NCBI GenBank assembly: GCA_963576475.1
Contig: OY754984.1
Span: forward strand, 17,019,775 to 17,083,774
Reading direction: 5' to 3'
DNA: 64,000 nucleotides
Source: Molanna angustata
Taxonomy: Eukaryota > Arthropoda > Insecta > Trichoptera > Molannidae
The notes under the pieces were generated by a model. The model had not been told where the DNA came from. It was given only the letters and a program-made list of their open reading frames with translations, and made no database searches. The stretch's first letter is position 1, and every line of letters begins with the position of its first letter. Made by a program: the position numbers and the translations under genes. This document shows, piece by piece, positions 33,491 to 44,359 of the stretch.

Positions 33491-33835
33491 TAATGAGGAA
33501 ATTCACAAGTGATTACTGAAGCAATGAGGAAATTCGTGCATTGACAGGACAACCTTTAATCACCAGCGAAATCAGGTCCAGAAGATTAGCTTGGATTGGA
33601 CATGTTGTTAGATCAGGGGAAGAAAGAGCCACAAAACGTATCCTGCAAAATAACCCTGTGGGCAAGAGACCCCTGGGAAGACCAAGGCAGAGATTGATGG
33701 ACAATGTTACCCGAGATCTGAACGTGCTGAATGCTTGTGATGACTGGGAGTCCACTTTCAGGAGGCTAAAGCTCTACCGGAGTTGTATGGTCATCGGAAG
33801 TAAGAAGTAGTAGTAGTAAGTATTTTGAATATTCT
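33491..33835 (+). pseudogene. LINE C-terminus, 3' piece
   Basis: The frame 33541-33810 encodes LTGQPLITSEIRSRRLAWIG, then HVVRSGEERATKRILQ, then GKRPLGRPRQRLMDNVTRDL, the WIGHVVR and GRPR.RW.D blocks of LINE C-termini. It ends in an AGTAGTAGTAGTAAG tail at 33807-33821. A short duplication of AATGAGGAAATTC lies at 33493 and 33523, near the junction with the inverted piece. Confidence 0.85.
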
Positions 33836-34506
33836 TGTGATGTTATTCTTTAAGAGAGGAAGGTAAACTATTGAAGAGTCAAGGAGCAATAAATGAAAAA
33901 TTTCTTTGACCAAAAGATGTTTTCATGTGTGGGATTGTGTAATTTAGGTTTGTACTTGTTCGTGTTTATATAGATTGTTGTGTTCTCTGTACTTTTATGG
34001 AAGTAAGTCAGAATGTATTGAATGTATGTTTGCCTAGGGTCAAATACTTTGAACTCGTTATGAAGGTTTTCTGTATGATAGTCAAAAGGTTTTTAAGTAT
34101 TATTTGCACAATGCATCTCTGAGTTTGACAAAGTTTTTCAATGATGGTCTTGGCACACCCTCCCCAACCGACGATTCCATATGACAATAGTGAGTGAGTT
34201 AGTGCGTCATAAACAGTTTGTTTGTCAGGTTTTCTGTAAACGTAATTATTCAGCTATAGTGTGCTTTATTTTAAATAATGACAATCTTTTCCCTAGTACC
34301 CTCAAAAGATACGTCTTTCAAATAAATTACATTTAATTTTTACATTTTTATTTTATCGCGTGTGGTGGAATATTATAATAAAGTTAATTAATTTTCCTCG
34401 ATATTTTTGTTCTGGCTCAGTTCATTTTTCACCACATTCACAGCGTTTGAAAGTTTTAATTTTCACTTCACTGAAATTAATATAATTATACGGAAATTGA
34501 GAAAAT
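33836..34506. other. Unannotated spacer
   Basis: No gene. The text 33850-34250 (ATTCTTTAAGAGAGGAAGG onward) may be degraded LINE sequence, but I cannot frame it. Confidence 0.35.
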
Positions 34507-34726
34507 ATATTTATTTTTACTCCTAACTAACCCAAGAGGATATTTTTTAACAGATTTGTAATTATCTCAATAGAGACGAAGTTTGAACATTTACTGTAGA
34601 AGAACCGGGAAATCAAGACACCTACAGGGCTTACGATCTGTCATCGGCTGGTTTACGTGATCACTTTATGCGCTTGCGCAACGTTCACCAATTATGCCTT
34701 TTTAATGAGATCCATATCAATTCAAT
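34507..34726 (-). repeat. Repeat R2 copy inserted next to a CCTCACTAAC-family end
   Basis: 34507-34545 matches the CCTCACTAAC-family end (TTTTACTCCTAACTAACCCA). 34555-34726 is R2 in the reverse orientation relative to 26220: CTCAATAGAGACGAAG, GAACCGGGAAATCAAGACAC, CTGTCATCGGCTGGTTTACG, then a single hairpin arm ending CCTTTTTAATGAGAT. Confidence 0.7.
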
Positions 34727-35114
34727 TTTTGAAAGTTCTATATATTGCAATACTGAAATTCTTTTCGCATGAAAATTATGATTTTTACTACAGCCATCTA
34801 TGTGTGAAATTATGAACAACATTCTTATTATTTTTATTTATTTTTTGTTGTAACGCCATCTATTGAGAGAATTGTTTTTTTTTTGTAAATAATGAGAGCA
34901 ACAAATCTTATACCTGAGGTGACAATGCATTTTTCGCATAGAAGTCACCCCTGAATTGCGCCAGACTTATAAGGTCATTTTTGTCTTATTTACCTACTTG
35001 TACCAATGTGTAATTAATCGAATATTTTTTTTATTATTGCATATGCGCAAACATTGGATTTTTTTCCCTGTCGGGAGTCAAAGATATTTTTTAACAGATT
35101 TTTAATTATCTCAA
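34727..35114. other. Spacer including a second R2-related segment
   Basis: 35033-35110 repeats the 26400-26485 text in reverse orientation (TGCATATGCGCAAACATTGG, then TCCCTGTCGGGAGTCAAAGA, then TTTTTAACAGATTTTTAATT). The rest is not recognised. Confidence 0.55.
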
Positions 35115-35260
35115 TAATTGAAAGAGATTGTATTCTGAAAGTTTCATCACGATGTATCTGTGTGCGTTATGTTCTGTATACTATGTAAGGCGTGTTTATT
35201 TTACTTTATCGATTATATACTAAAGTACTCATTCGATTCCTTTCAAAACTTTATATATCT
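35115..35260 (+). repeat. CCTCACTAAC-family internal fragment
   Basis: GAAAGAGATTGTATTCTGAA, TTTCATCACGATGTATCTGT and GGCGTGTTTATTTTACTTTA follow the order of the copy at 19835. Together with 34507-34545 it suggests one element broken up by R2 sequence. Confidence 0.65.
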
Positions 35261-35348
35261 AATATACGCACTAACAATATAAAATCAATTTGGTTTTCAT
35301 ATTGATTTTTTATTTTGCATATAAGTAACAAAAAAAAATAATTATAAA

Positions 35349-35700
35349 ATGCTTACGATAATTAATACATACATGCATAGATACCATCACGCCGTTTCCC
35401 TATTTGGGTTCAGTAGAGAGAACCGAACACCAGACTCTTCTATCTTGACAAACATGCTTTGCCCCATTTGTACCTATTATTCTGACTTCGTATATTACCA
35501 TATTTCAAAATCTCATTTATATGATCATGCCTACTCTTTCTCGGGCGGCCACGACCTCTCATTTCACTCTTTTCAGCCTTGTATACTTTCTTTGTCAGGT
35601 GCTCATCGTTCATTTTCTCTAACTGTCCTACTCTAAAAATCTCTTTCAATTTTGCCTTCTCGTCTGATATACACATTGCTTATCCTATCATAGATTGTTT
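35349..35700 (-). pseudogene. LINE C-terminus
   Basis: The minus frame at 35440-35676 encodes KLKEIFRVGQLEKMNDEHLT, then KKVYKAEKSEMRGRGRPRKS, then RHDHINEILKYGNIRSQ. These are the 'LTK.VYKAE', 'RGRGRPR' and 'D.I.E.LK.G.VRS..NR' blocks typical of insect LINEs. The frame diverges before the expected stop. The following sequence (35349-35440 read on minus) ends with a GGGAAACGGCGTGATGGTAT-type 3' flank, also seen near 16495. Confidence 0.85.
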
Positions 35701-36352
35701 TGCCACACATTTGTCATAGGGACCTCATTTCCACAGCGTTAGTTTAACTTTCATGCGTCTTCCGCTATGTCCTTTGTCCATGTCTCACTTTCACACATTA
35801 TTGTTGAAACAACTATTTCATTGCGCACAGCGAGCTTTGTAGGCCTTGATATAATTGGGTCAGATAATTTGGCTTTATTCAATGGCTGACCCAATTACGA
35901 TAATTAGAGTCGTTTGAAAATGTGTAGGTCCAATTTTGACATATGACATGAAAAATTAATTCTTCGTTAAAAAATTATAAACCTCTTCAAAAGAATGGAA
36001 CTTAGAATTAGTTTATAAAACATGAAAAAAATCTAATCATAGATGTAAGGTAGGTACACCAAAATGTACATAAAATTCATATCGTTCATTTTCTCTACAT
36101 GGTAACATTAATTAATTATAAATTTTACTTTGCTAAAGGAAAAAAAAAATGAGTGGGTAAAAAGTACATTTAAAAAGACTCAAAGAGAAATTACTTCACT
36201 TCAACGACTGCGAAAACGTTCTTATAAAGCACTGGTTGTCAAGCTTTAATTAAATAAACCATTTCTCTATTTTGTTGTTTTTGAGATACGGCATGCGCCG
36301 GTTGGACATGACGAAAAATATACAATGACACTGATATTGTTATTCAAAATTT
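35701..36352. other. Unannotated spacer
   Basis: 35700-35790 may be more of the LINE on the minus strand (weak MRSLYDKCV-like text). The rest is AT-rich with no gene. Confidence 0.35.
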
Positions 36353-36790
36353 GTGGTGACACACATTATAAGGTACTTATATCGCGTCATCATATCTTTC
36401 GCCGACACCAATGATTTCCGCTGGAATCCCCGCATCTCTGGTAGCAACAAGCCCGACATACTCACATTACGAAACCACTCAACAATCGGCAGCAGTCCCA
36501 AACACATCCATGCACTGGACTCGCCATTCCTGTCCGGCCGTCAGTCACAGGCAGTCGCACGCACCAGCCGCACACATCGCGTCACGCACCTTCATCATTA
36601 TTCAACCAATTCGCGAACTAACCTCCATCCTTCACGCCTCATACCTCCATAATAAAGACAACAATATGTTATCTGCGTTCACTTTTTCAGAACGTTTAAA
36701 CATTTTGATAATATTGACGGATGAAACCATTGGAACTATTTTGCCATTCAGAGTTTCTTCTTCTATCGTGTCAGCAACGCATTGAAATAA
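36353..36790. other. GC-richer segment with overlapping frames, unassigned
   Basis: Plus frames at 36353-36652 and 36411-36785 run through a CA- and C-rich segment (36400-36640) and read as S/T/H/P-rich text with no domain. They are probably not real proteins. The minus strand may hold degraded transposon coding sequence upstream of the LINE motif at 36795-37012. Confidence 0.3.
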
Positions 36791-36794
36791 TCTT

Positions 36795-37012
36795 CTACCA
36801 GTACCTACATAGAAACGTCAATAGCACAATCATTGCCCACCATAAGACCGTGCATGGTGCCGTTGACTGGACTTGAGGGGCATCTGCACATATGTGCGGT
36901 GGTCTGCTGCGCTCCACAGTCACATGTCGTTGGCATTCCCTGTTGCAGGAAGCAACAAGTAGACAAGTTATCCAACATTCTCCCAACGCCCGTTTGGAGA
37001 ACGTTGGGAGAA
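36795..37012 (-). pseudogene. LINE C-terminal CCHC-like block
   Basis: On the minus strand the text encodes GVGRMLDNLSTCCFLQQG then MPTTCDCGAQQTTAHMCRCP, matching LRTGCGRSEDNL and CDCGEDQTMAHLLGC of the LINE at 11989. A stop follows a valine/methionine-rich tail. The plus-strand 63-aa frame is a shadow. 5' truncated. Confidence 0.75.
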
Positions 37013-38204
37013 CGGAGAAATTAAAATTCGGAGCTTGTAGCCACGAAGAGCAACTACAGGGCTTTTAAGATTTTTTGTCAAAAATAACGTTCACTCTTAT
37101 TTAAACATTCATTGAACGATGAGCCTGTTATTCCTCTGTAATGAACTGTCTTTGACACTTTAAGTGTCTGCAAGGTTTTATGTTCTTTCGGAGTTTCGCA
37201 AAGAGCCGAGCTTAGTCTCTATAAGCAGAACGGGTGGTGGTGAGGGAAAAACAGATGAAACCTTTAATATTATAGTTTTTTGCTGTACAGAGGACATAAA
37301 AAAGAAAAGAACGCCATATACAAAATATAAGACGAAATTCATAGTATCCACATGGGATACCCGATACCTTCTTTTCTTCTCTCTGGGTAAATCCCAACTC
37401 TCTATCTGTGCCAACTGTTGAGGTCAGCTGTCCTCATTATAAAGAACCTTACGTCCTGAACTATTTCACTTAGGCCATGTCTCTGCAGTTGGCTTCGTCT
37501 TTGCAGTTGGTTTAGGCTTTGTTGACGTAGTATGCAAAAATAATTCTAGATTATGTTGGTTTACGATCCCCACAGATTTTCTTTTTCCTTTTTCTCTCTT
37601 TTTAGGCCTGTTGGCCTGTTGAAGTCTGCGTCAGCTTCCTTCCTGTGACGTGGACTGCCAGCGGTCCTTTCATCTCTTGGGAAGACGTGCAAGAAGTCTG
37701 TTTTTTTTTAGCAAAAATTGTCCCTGGCTAGTTTGACGGTCCTTGAGTTTGTCATTCTCTACACACCGATTTACGTTTAAAAATCTTTGAGAAACTGTCG
37801 TGGAATATTTATGTACATCAATGTAGGTAAATTATTCCTGTTTTGATATTAAAAAGCAAGTATATCCATCATGACATACTTGTGTTTATTATTATTATAT
37901 TAGAGAGACGTATACCAAAGAAATTGTTAAGCGCGGATTTCTGAATATTTTGTCATGACTGTTTATATATAGGTATGTACTTGCCTTTTTTCCCATTCCA
38001 TTTTATAAAAATACCTTTTAGTGAACATTTTCAAGATATGAGAAGATTTTACTCTGTTCCGGTTGGAATTCATACGTCAAAGCGTTTTATGTATATTTTT
38101 TAGTTTTGTTTTGATATGTTGAGAATGTTTTAAAATGATTAAGTACTTTTCATTTTAATGAGAATTCGACTGAGTTTGTAGGAATATAATATTTATTTTA
38201 TTTA
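37013..38204. other. Unannotated spacer
   Basis: Frames at 37164-37421 (plus) and 37178-37414 (minus) overlap each other and show no domain. No host exon can be supported. Confidence 0.4.
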
Positions 38205-39085
38205 TCGCATAGTACTAGTGAATCAAATGTTTAAAATCAAAATGAACAAAACACAGCAATGACAGCAATCAAATACAAAACAGCACGATATGTCAATCAC
38301 ACATTCACGTCGAGGGCTCCGAGCCAATCCACAAATGCCGGTGTCAATTCGCAAATGTCCGACTTTGGGCCTTCATATGCATGGACGCTGCATTCTTCCA
38401 ATATGTGTTGCAATGTTTGAAAGGGGTGGCCACAATCGCATTGTGCGGATGGAACAATGTCCCACTTTGCCATAAGGTAGTTGCAGCGTCTATGTCCAGT
38501 GCGGATCCTATTCAGGGAGGTCCACAGCCTTCTTGGCAGCTCGAAACGTGGAGGTACCTTCGTTGGAGTTTCCATGTACCTATTAACATCCAGGTTGGAG
38601 CTTACGCAGTCACTGTGCCAAGTCTCATTCAGGCTGAAGTTTTCCCTAACAAGGATAACCATCCGAGTTTCGCTGGTGGATTCCTTGAAGCAAGTCTTTG
38701 CTGTCCCTCAGACGGAACATCACTGCGGATTGGCAAAGCACCATTGTCACAAATTCTCTTCCATAGATTAAATAGGGAGAATTTTCTTCTTGCGTCAAGG
38801 GGAGGTATACGTGCGAGCACAGGAAGCCACTTTATTGGGTAGATCGGGTGGCGTCGCGAATGGTCCTCATGGCCGCATTCAGTTGAGTGTCAACTAGTTT
38901 TGTATGTGCACTTTTGAGCCATACAGGAACACAGTAGTCTGCTACCGAATATACAAGGGCAAGTGACGATGTTCTAAGGACTGTTGCACTAGCCCCCAAG
39001 TTGTTCCTGTCAGTTTATGGATGATGTTATTTCTGGACTTTAGTTTAGCAGCTGTTTTTTCCTGGTGTTTTTTGAATGTTAGGGT
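38205..39085 (-). pseudogene. LINE C-terminal region, copy 2 (pair of 11200-11965)
   Basis: The minus frame 38297-38662 encodes LVRENFSLNETWHSDCV, RYMETPTKVPPRFELPRRL, LNRIRTGHRRCNYLMAKWDI, CDCGHPFQTLQHILEECS and the terminal LGALDVNV. Upstream frames give NLWKRICDN and VWLKSAHTKLVDTQLN, with frameshifts between. The 3' UTR (38220-38296) is shared with copy 1. This copy extends further 5' than copy 1, to about 39085. Confidence 0.87.
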
Positions 39086-39127
39086 TAGTTAATTGCTTTC
39101 ACCTTAATAACCGAGATGCAAATCACA

Positions 39128-39345
39128 AAATAAATGTACACTTCTGAAAGTCCTGAGATCGATTCCCGGTGAAGACACAGTTTTCAATTATGTTTTCAGT
39201 CTTGATATGTGAGAAGATTAATATCGTTAGTCTCGAGAATGTGGCAAATTGTTATTGGGTGCGTGTTAAATTAATATTTGATATACCTAGTACCTGTTAG
39301 TTGCCCGAGAAGCAATATAAAATATAATAAAATAAAATATATTAT
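39128..39345 (+). repeat. SINE family A, plus orientation, head degraded
   Basis: GAGATCGATTCCCGGTGAAG (B-box side), TCGTTAGTCTCGAGAATGTG and GTTGCCCGAGAAGCAATATA match 18068-18302. The A-box side is poorly kept. It ends in an AATAAAATAAAAT tail. Confidence 0.8.
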
Positions 39346-39426
39346 TATTATTGCCTCATCGCTAAACTAATCTGAGATGTTATTTTGCCTGTCGTATTTA
39401 TGATTACCCATAACAATTATTATATA
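39346..39426 (+). repeat. Fragment of repeat R1
   Basis: TGCCTCATCGCTAAACTAAT, CTGAGATGTTATTTTGCCTG and TTATGATTACCC follow the order of R1 (compare 30430-30480). Confidence 0.45.
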
Positions 39427-40708
39427 CTAGTTGCATGTAACACATTAGATCCAACTGTCTATAGCGATAGTATGTATAGTTGAAGAATAAGTAACAAACA
39501 ATACATAAACCCATAAATCCAAATTATTGAATATTTTAAGATATTTTGTTTTCTATACAACACATGTAGGTATGTATGTCAAGATAGGATAGTATGGAGG
39601 TCAGTCCTTTTCTCTTACCCGGAATATGAAAACAGCATGATGGTATGTATGTATGTATGTATGTTTGGAGATTAAGTATCAAACAATTAAGTCTTCATAC
39701 ATATATTATTGTGTATAGGCGACTGCCATACAAATTGTATGAAGCAATTTCGTCACTAAATTCAATTTTTATAAAAATTGAGATATACTACTACAATGTT
39801 AATATTTTTTATATAAAATTAAATTATCTAGTTAGGGTGTTTAGGCTACTGTTTATATATTCTGAAAATTTGATAAATTATATACAACTGGACAGTAAAC
39901 TTTTATTTGACAAACACATTGACACAATAACACTGAAAGCTTATAAAATGTTGGGATTCCTGATGAGAGTATGCAAACCATTCACACAAGTGAAAACATT
40001 TATCTTACTATATAACACAATTGTTAAAAGTCAATTGGAACATGCATCAGTCATCTGGAATCCACAATATAATATTTATATTAACAATATAGAACGAATA
40101 CAACAAATATTTTTGAAACATATGAAGTACAAATTTGGTAATAACTAAAAAAATAAATTGCAGACTTTACAGACAAGACGAAGGACCTCAGACTTAATGT
40201 ACCTTTATGACATAATAAACTTCAATATTGACTGTACAGACCTTCTGAAAATTATTAACTTCAACATACCAAACAGACGAACAAGACACAAATCAACGTT
40301 CTTTTTAGACAAAAAAAACACTAATGCCGCTCAAAATTCGCCATTGTACCGATGCCTTACCACGTATAATAATTTGGAAAAGATCAGGTCCGTGGACATA
40401 TTCTGTATGTCCAGGACTCTTTTCAGGAGCCACGTTAGACAGGAATAATAATTTTTTTTTTATTACCAGTAGTGAGTACAATGCACCATGAAATCAAAGG
40501 TGGGCTGATTAAGTTACAATTACTTATGTTGCTTACAATTACTTATGTTATATTTGTTTAAAAAAATATTATTGTACGTTGCCCATTTTTTCAAATAAAA
40601 TAAAAAAAAAAAAAAATTTGGACTCTTTATACTGAGCGGATCAAAGTTATGAGGGGGGGACTGACGCACAGACACACACACAGTCACACACACACACACA
40701 CACACACA

Positions 40709-40743
<35 letters not shown>

Positions 40744-40941
40744 CTCACATAAAATGTTCTACTCCGAATTCTGAGTAAATCCATGTATCGGAACATATAT
40801 GCTGCGAGGCCTCTAGTTGGTGTTATTAGCATGCAAAAAGTCCACTACGCCATACAAAATGTTCCTTCGTACACGCTTCTTGGATTTAACTGCCTATTCC
40901 TTCAATAGAATTTCATTCTCTTGAACGAATCGACAGTTGGA
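39427..40941 (-). mobile_element. Helentron-like element, copy E, split by a LINE
   Basis: Read on the minus strand from 40941: TCCAACTGTCGATTCG head (subfamily of copy A), GT array (40670-40740), C run. A LINE then interrupts it at 39873-40612. The 3' part ends GTTACATGCAACTAG at 39427. The sequence between GGGTGTTT and TATATATTCTG is shorter than in other copies, so there is also an internal deletion near 39852. Joining the flanks of the LINE restores Helentron text. Confidence 0.85.
39873..40612 (+). pseudogene. LINE insertion with poly(A) and 8-bp target duplication
   Basis: A 5'-truncated LINE: LLFDKHIDTITLKAYKMLGF, then IVKSQLEHASVIWNPQYN and RIQQIFLKHMKYK. A stop follows (40146-40148), then a second frame (40158-40448) with RRTSDLMYLYDIINFNIDC and MSRTLFRSHVRQE. 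These are the RT thumb and C-terminal blocks. It ends in a poly(A) stretch near 40600. AAAATTTG at 39865-39872 and 40613-40620 is the target-site duplication. One stop or frameshift separates the two frames. Confidence 0.88.
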
Positions 40942-40984
40942 ATAGAATGGAAGCACTATTTTTTAGGCGTTGTCTTACAACTTT

Positions 40985-41060
40985 TATAATAATAATTACA
41001 AATAACGGACACTTCCTTGCACCCTGCGCAAGTAGCGAGTAAATTACGTAATGGTTATTT
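40985..41060 (-). repeat. SINE family B, 3' fragment
   Basis: CTTGCACCCTGCGCAAGTAG and the following GCGAGTAAATTACGT match the distal end of SINE B in inverse orientation. Confidence 0.65.
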
Positions 41061-41225
41061 AAGACAAGATCGGTTCTATACTTTCAAACAGACTTAAGTA
41101 CTTTTACAAACACAGGTTTAGTTTTAACGTATGAATAAATATGTAAGTCCAATTTGCTTGCCATTTTGCATAATATGGTGAGCAGATGAAAATGCAATTA
41201 TGGCTGCAAATTACTAGAGAGACAC

Positions 41226-41945
41226 AAAATGCCGACCGCCGCGCCGTGGCACAGTTCGTAAGCTGTTTTGGTTTCTGTGCGGGCGTCCTGGGTTCGATCA
41301 GACTTCTATAAACATATACTCATCTCGTAGGAAAATATATGGTCCGATAAGCGGACCCGGTGATCGATATGACTATAGCCGCGGATTGTTTCAGGGTTGT
41401 CGTAAAATTATGAGTTTTCTATGAATTGCTATATCTTGTCCGGTGTCCCTTCTTTTTAGACGTCGATTGACAATATAAAATACAACACTTGCGCATGATT
41501 TTAATATTTTTTTTCTTCTATAAAACTAAAACAACACTCAAGAACACAACGTGGTCCAGCTTCACATCACAGTCACAACGATGAATTTAGGCACTCATGG
41601 TGGTATATGCACGAATCGTAACTAGCTTCATACATGTTACCGTGCCCACTAGTGGGACCACATACCCTTGATTGTTACTTCGATAGCTGTAACGTGAAAG
41701 CTATATCTATCTCTTTCTTTTCCACACTACATAAAAAAGGAATGAATGCAGAGTGTCTCAGGTTTGTTAATTTATGCTGAGTCTATGTTTATAGAAGTCT
41801 GTTGTTCAATCCCCATCAGAGGAGAAATTTATTTAAATTAATTTCTCACGCAAATATTGCTTCTCTGGGCTGCAAACACTGGGTAATTGGAAAAAATTGC
41901 CATATGACAATAAACTCGCCACTACTTGCGCAGGGTGCAAAGAAG
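41226..41945 (+). repeat. SINE family B, split by a TIR element
   Basis: The head 41226-41298 (CGACCGCCGCGCCGTGGCAC to CGTCCTGGGTTCGAT) and body 41803-41945 (TGTTCAATCCCCATCAGAGG to CTTGCGCAGGGTGCAAAGAA) together make one SINE like that at 24543-24694. The break falls inside the B box, exactly where the MITE 41299-41801 lies. Confidence 0.85.
41299..41801. mobile_element. hAT-like MITE inserted in a SINE B box
   Basis: The perfect 18-bp inverted ends are CAGACTTCTATAAACATA on the left and TATGTTTATAGAAGTCTG on the right, 503 bp apart. The flanks GGTTCGAT (41291-41298) and TGTTCAAT (41803-41810) agree at 6 of 8 bases and both match the SINE B box. An 8-bp duplication with CAG...CTG ends suggests the hAT superfamily. 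There is no transposase frame. Confidence 0.82.
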
Positions 41946-42749
41946 TGTTATAAAAAATAGGTAGATGATATTGGACACGGTTGGTAAAAAAACATTAGCT
42001 TACATAATATTCACTTCGTCAAAGCAATATCTACGTTGAATTGAATTGAAAGTGCAGTCGTGTGTTCGAATCCGAACGTGTTAAAAGTTAATCGTTCTGA
42101 TCTAGATTATAATAGCGAGACGATGCACGTCAAATCTCCAAAATATGTATGGCAACTTAGTTTCTAATAATTATAATTAGTCTATTGCTGTAAAGACCCT
42201 TTTGCATTACTAAAACATTTTTTTAAACAATCCTACATGTAGTTTTTAGAAGCTCAACAACAGAGAAAAATATGTAATTGGTAAATGTAAAATGTATTTA
42301 TATTTTTATACAAAAAATAAAGGCTTATTTCAATTAAATATTTTTTCAACGGTTTCTGTGAACACGAAAATTCAATTTACAATATATCATTTTGAATTAT
42401 GTTTCACATAGAGAGAGATTCGCTTTTTATAATTCAACAACAGAACATGAAATATATAATGTTTTTATAGACTTGTCTTGTTACAATATAATTGGTTTAT
42501 ATTGAGTTATGTACCCACATATATCACAATGCTGATAAAAATGCTCTAAAATAGTTTGTAGTTTGATACAGATTACCGTGATATATATGAACTAAATCTG
42601 CAATAAATAGAGTGTAACCGAAATTCATATAATAGATTAGCAAATTGAAAAAAAAAATTCTCAATTTTAAATAGTTTCTAATTTTTGGGACCTTCTTTCT
42701 GCTGTTGTAAGATAAAATAATTCTAGAATATGATTCAACCCATATCTAA
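41946..42749. other. AT-rich spacer
   Basis: No gene or bounded repeat seen. Confidence 0.4.
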
Positions 42750-42852
42750 ACTTCTTCTTCTTCTTCCTCAGCCCCTTTCACTCCACTGCTGGATAAAGGC
42801 CTCTTCCTGAGTTTTCCACTTCTCTCTTTCCTGGGCGCTCTGCTTCCTCCCA
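42750..42852 (-). pseudogene. LINE extreme C-terminus with GAA tail
   Basis: On the minus strand: REKWKTQEEAFIQQWSERG then TGA, followed by a (GAAGAA)n tail (CTTCTTCTTCTTCTTCCTC at 42750-42768). The 'EEAFIQQW' end is typical of insect LINE ORF2 termini. Confidence 0.78.
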
Positions 42853-44079
42853 TTTCTAAACTAAGCTAACCAAAAACCTACCCCAAAAACACTGTTATAA
42901 ATAATGTTCAACTGGAACTCAGTGCTAGCAAGATATTTATTTTTGCATACCTACCTACATAGGTACATACAACATAAATGTAGATTGTTCCTCTTGATTG
43001 TGGTTAGTGAAAATCAAGCTAAGAGTACACTCTCATTTATGTTAACCTAACCATAACTAAGCCTTTAAGTTAACCTAACCTAACTTAGAAACAAATGTCT
43101 TCATTATAAGCAGGTTATTAAATAATCCTTAAAAAAACCATACCTTGCTCAGTCAAACTAACAACCCTTCAAAATACATCTTATTCCTCATCATTTAAAG
43201 GGTTTATCACTTTCTGAATTGCTGTAGGAAAATATTAAGATTATCTAAATTATTTGGCTCTTATGGCAAGACATGAGAATGTACTGCAAGGTTTCCTTGG
43301 AAGAAACATAAGACAGAGATGAGTGACGCCTAAGCACCAAAGAACAGACCTCACCAACCTCACCACTCACCACTATAATATGAGTATAATCATTGTCAGG
43401 GATTAAAATATCAAGAAATTGCTGAATTAGCCAGCGCTGATATCCATCATGGATCAATAGATATTATTTTTTTTAAATTAACGGTAACACGGACATGTTT
43501 AATATGAGATTCCAGGAACAAGAATAAAAGACACAGAATGTCGACCCTTTGATGTTGTTTACATATATAAAAACTATTTTCAGAGGATATTTTTTTGTTT
43601 GCAAATGGAAAACGTCGGGTACGTTCCACAGAAGTCAATTCTATTTTCATTTTGAAAGATACATATTGAGATACTTGGAGTACTCCAAGGGATCATTTTC
43701 AAGTTTCAAATAAATTGTTTGATTTTGCAATAAGTTCTTCATTTCGTCTGAATGTTACCACGTGAAATACCTATAGTCTTAAAAATAGCCCTAGAAGTTC
43801 TTATGATATCTTCATAAATAGGAATACTCACAATGATAAATAATCCAACGGGATTTCTTAATGGTTTATCCTACAGATTTATTTACAAAACACTTCGTAC
43901 ATGCAAATATCAAATTAATAATATGTGTTTGGGTGTTGGTGTGTGGGTGCAAAACAGACCACACTATATCTGATATTTTTGTTTTGTTTTGTTTTGTTTA
44001 TATATATATTATTTATTTTTTTTTTTTTTTTTTCTCTCGCCTTATTGATTGATATATTTTTGTTTACTTATGTATAAAC
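42853..44079. other. Unannotated spacer
   Basis: Overlapping short minus frames (43245-43650) have no domain. Small repeats of TTAACCTAACC lie near 43040-43080. A TTTTG run and T tract are at 43980-44035. Confidence 0.4.
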
Positions 44080-44314
44080 CATTGTTTTGTTTTATTTTCT
44101 GCTTTATTGCTTGATGTACTATTCTTGATTACCTATAGTTATATAAATCATGTTATATAGAATGCATACTGTCACAAAACTGAATGAAATACGAAAATAT
44201 TGTATAAATATGTATATTAATGTGATTGTGAAATATTCCACCTCGGTACAGGCTAAGCCTAGTGAGGTGGATATATATATATTTAATATGTAAAAAAGAT
44301 TTTGTAAATTATAA

Positions 44315-44345
<31 letters not shown>
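44080..44345 (+). repeat. LINE 3' UTR with stem-loop and AAAT tail
   Basis: Ends in (AATA)n at 44311-44346, with a hairpin at 44237-44271. The arrangement matches the 3' UTR of the LINE at 4346-5057 (hairpin, roughly 40-110 bp of AT-rich DNA, AAAT tail). No ORF part is retained that I can recognise. Confidence 0.7.
44237..44271 (+). promoter_or_regulatory. LINE 3' UTR stem-loop, second copy
   Basis: TCCACCTC (44237-44244) pairs with GAGGTGGA (44264-44271) around a 19-base loop that again holds ACAGG and CCTAGT. Stem bases differ from those at 4889-4923 at several paired positions while pairing is kept. Confidence 0.72.
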
Positions 44346-44359
44346 ATGTTTTTCTGTAG

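Noticed and set aside
35440..35676. Host RNA-binding or DNA-binding protein (RGRGRPRKS looks like an AT-hook)
   Set aside because: The surrounding motifs (LTKKVYKAE, NEILKYG) are those of a LINE C-terminus.
36353..36785. Two overlapping S/T/H/P-rich plus-strand proteins
   Set aside because: Out-of-frame with each other in a CA-rich stretch, no domain; the LINE signal next to it is on the minus strand.
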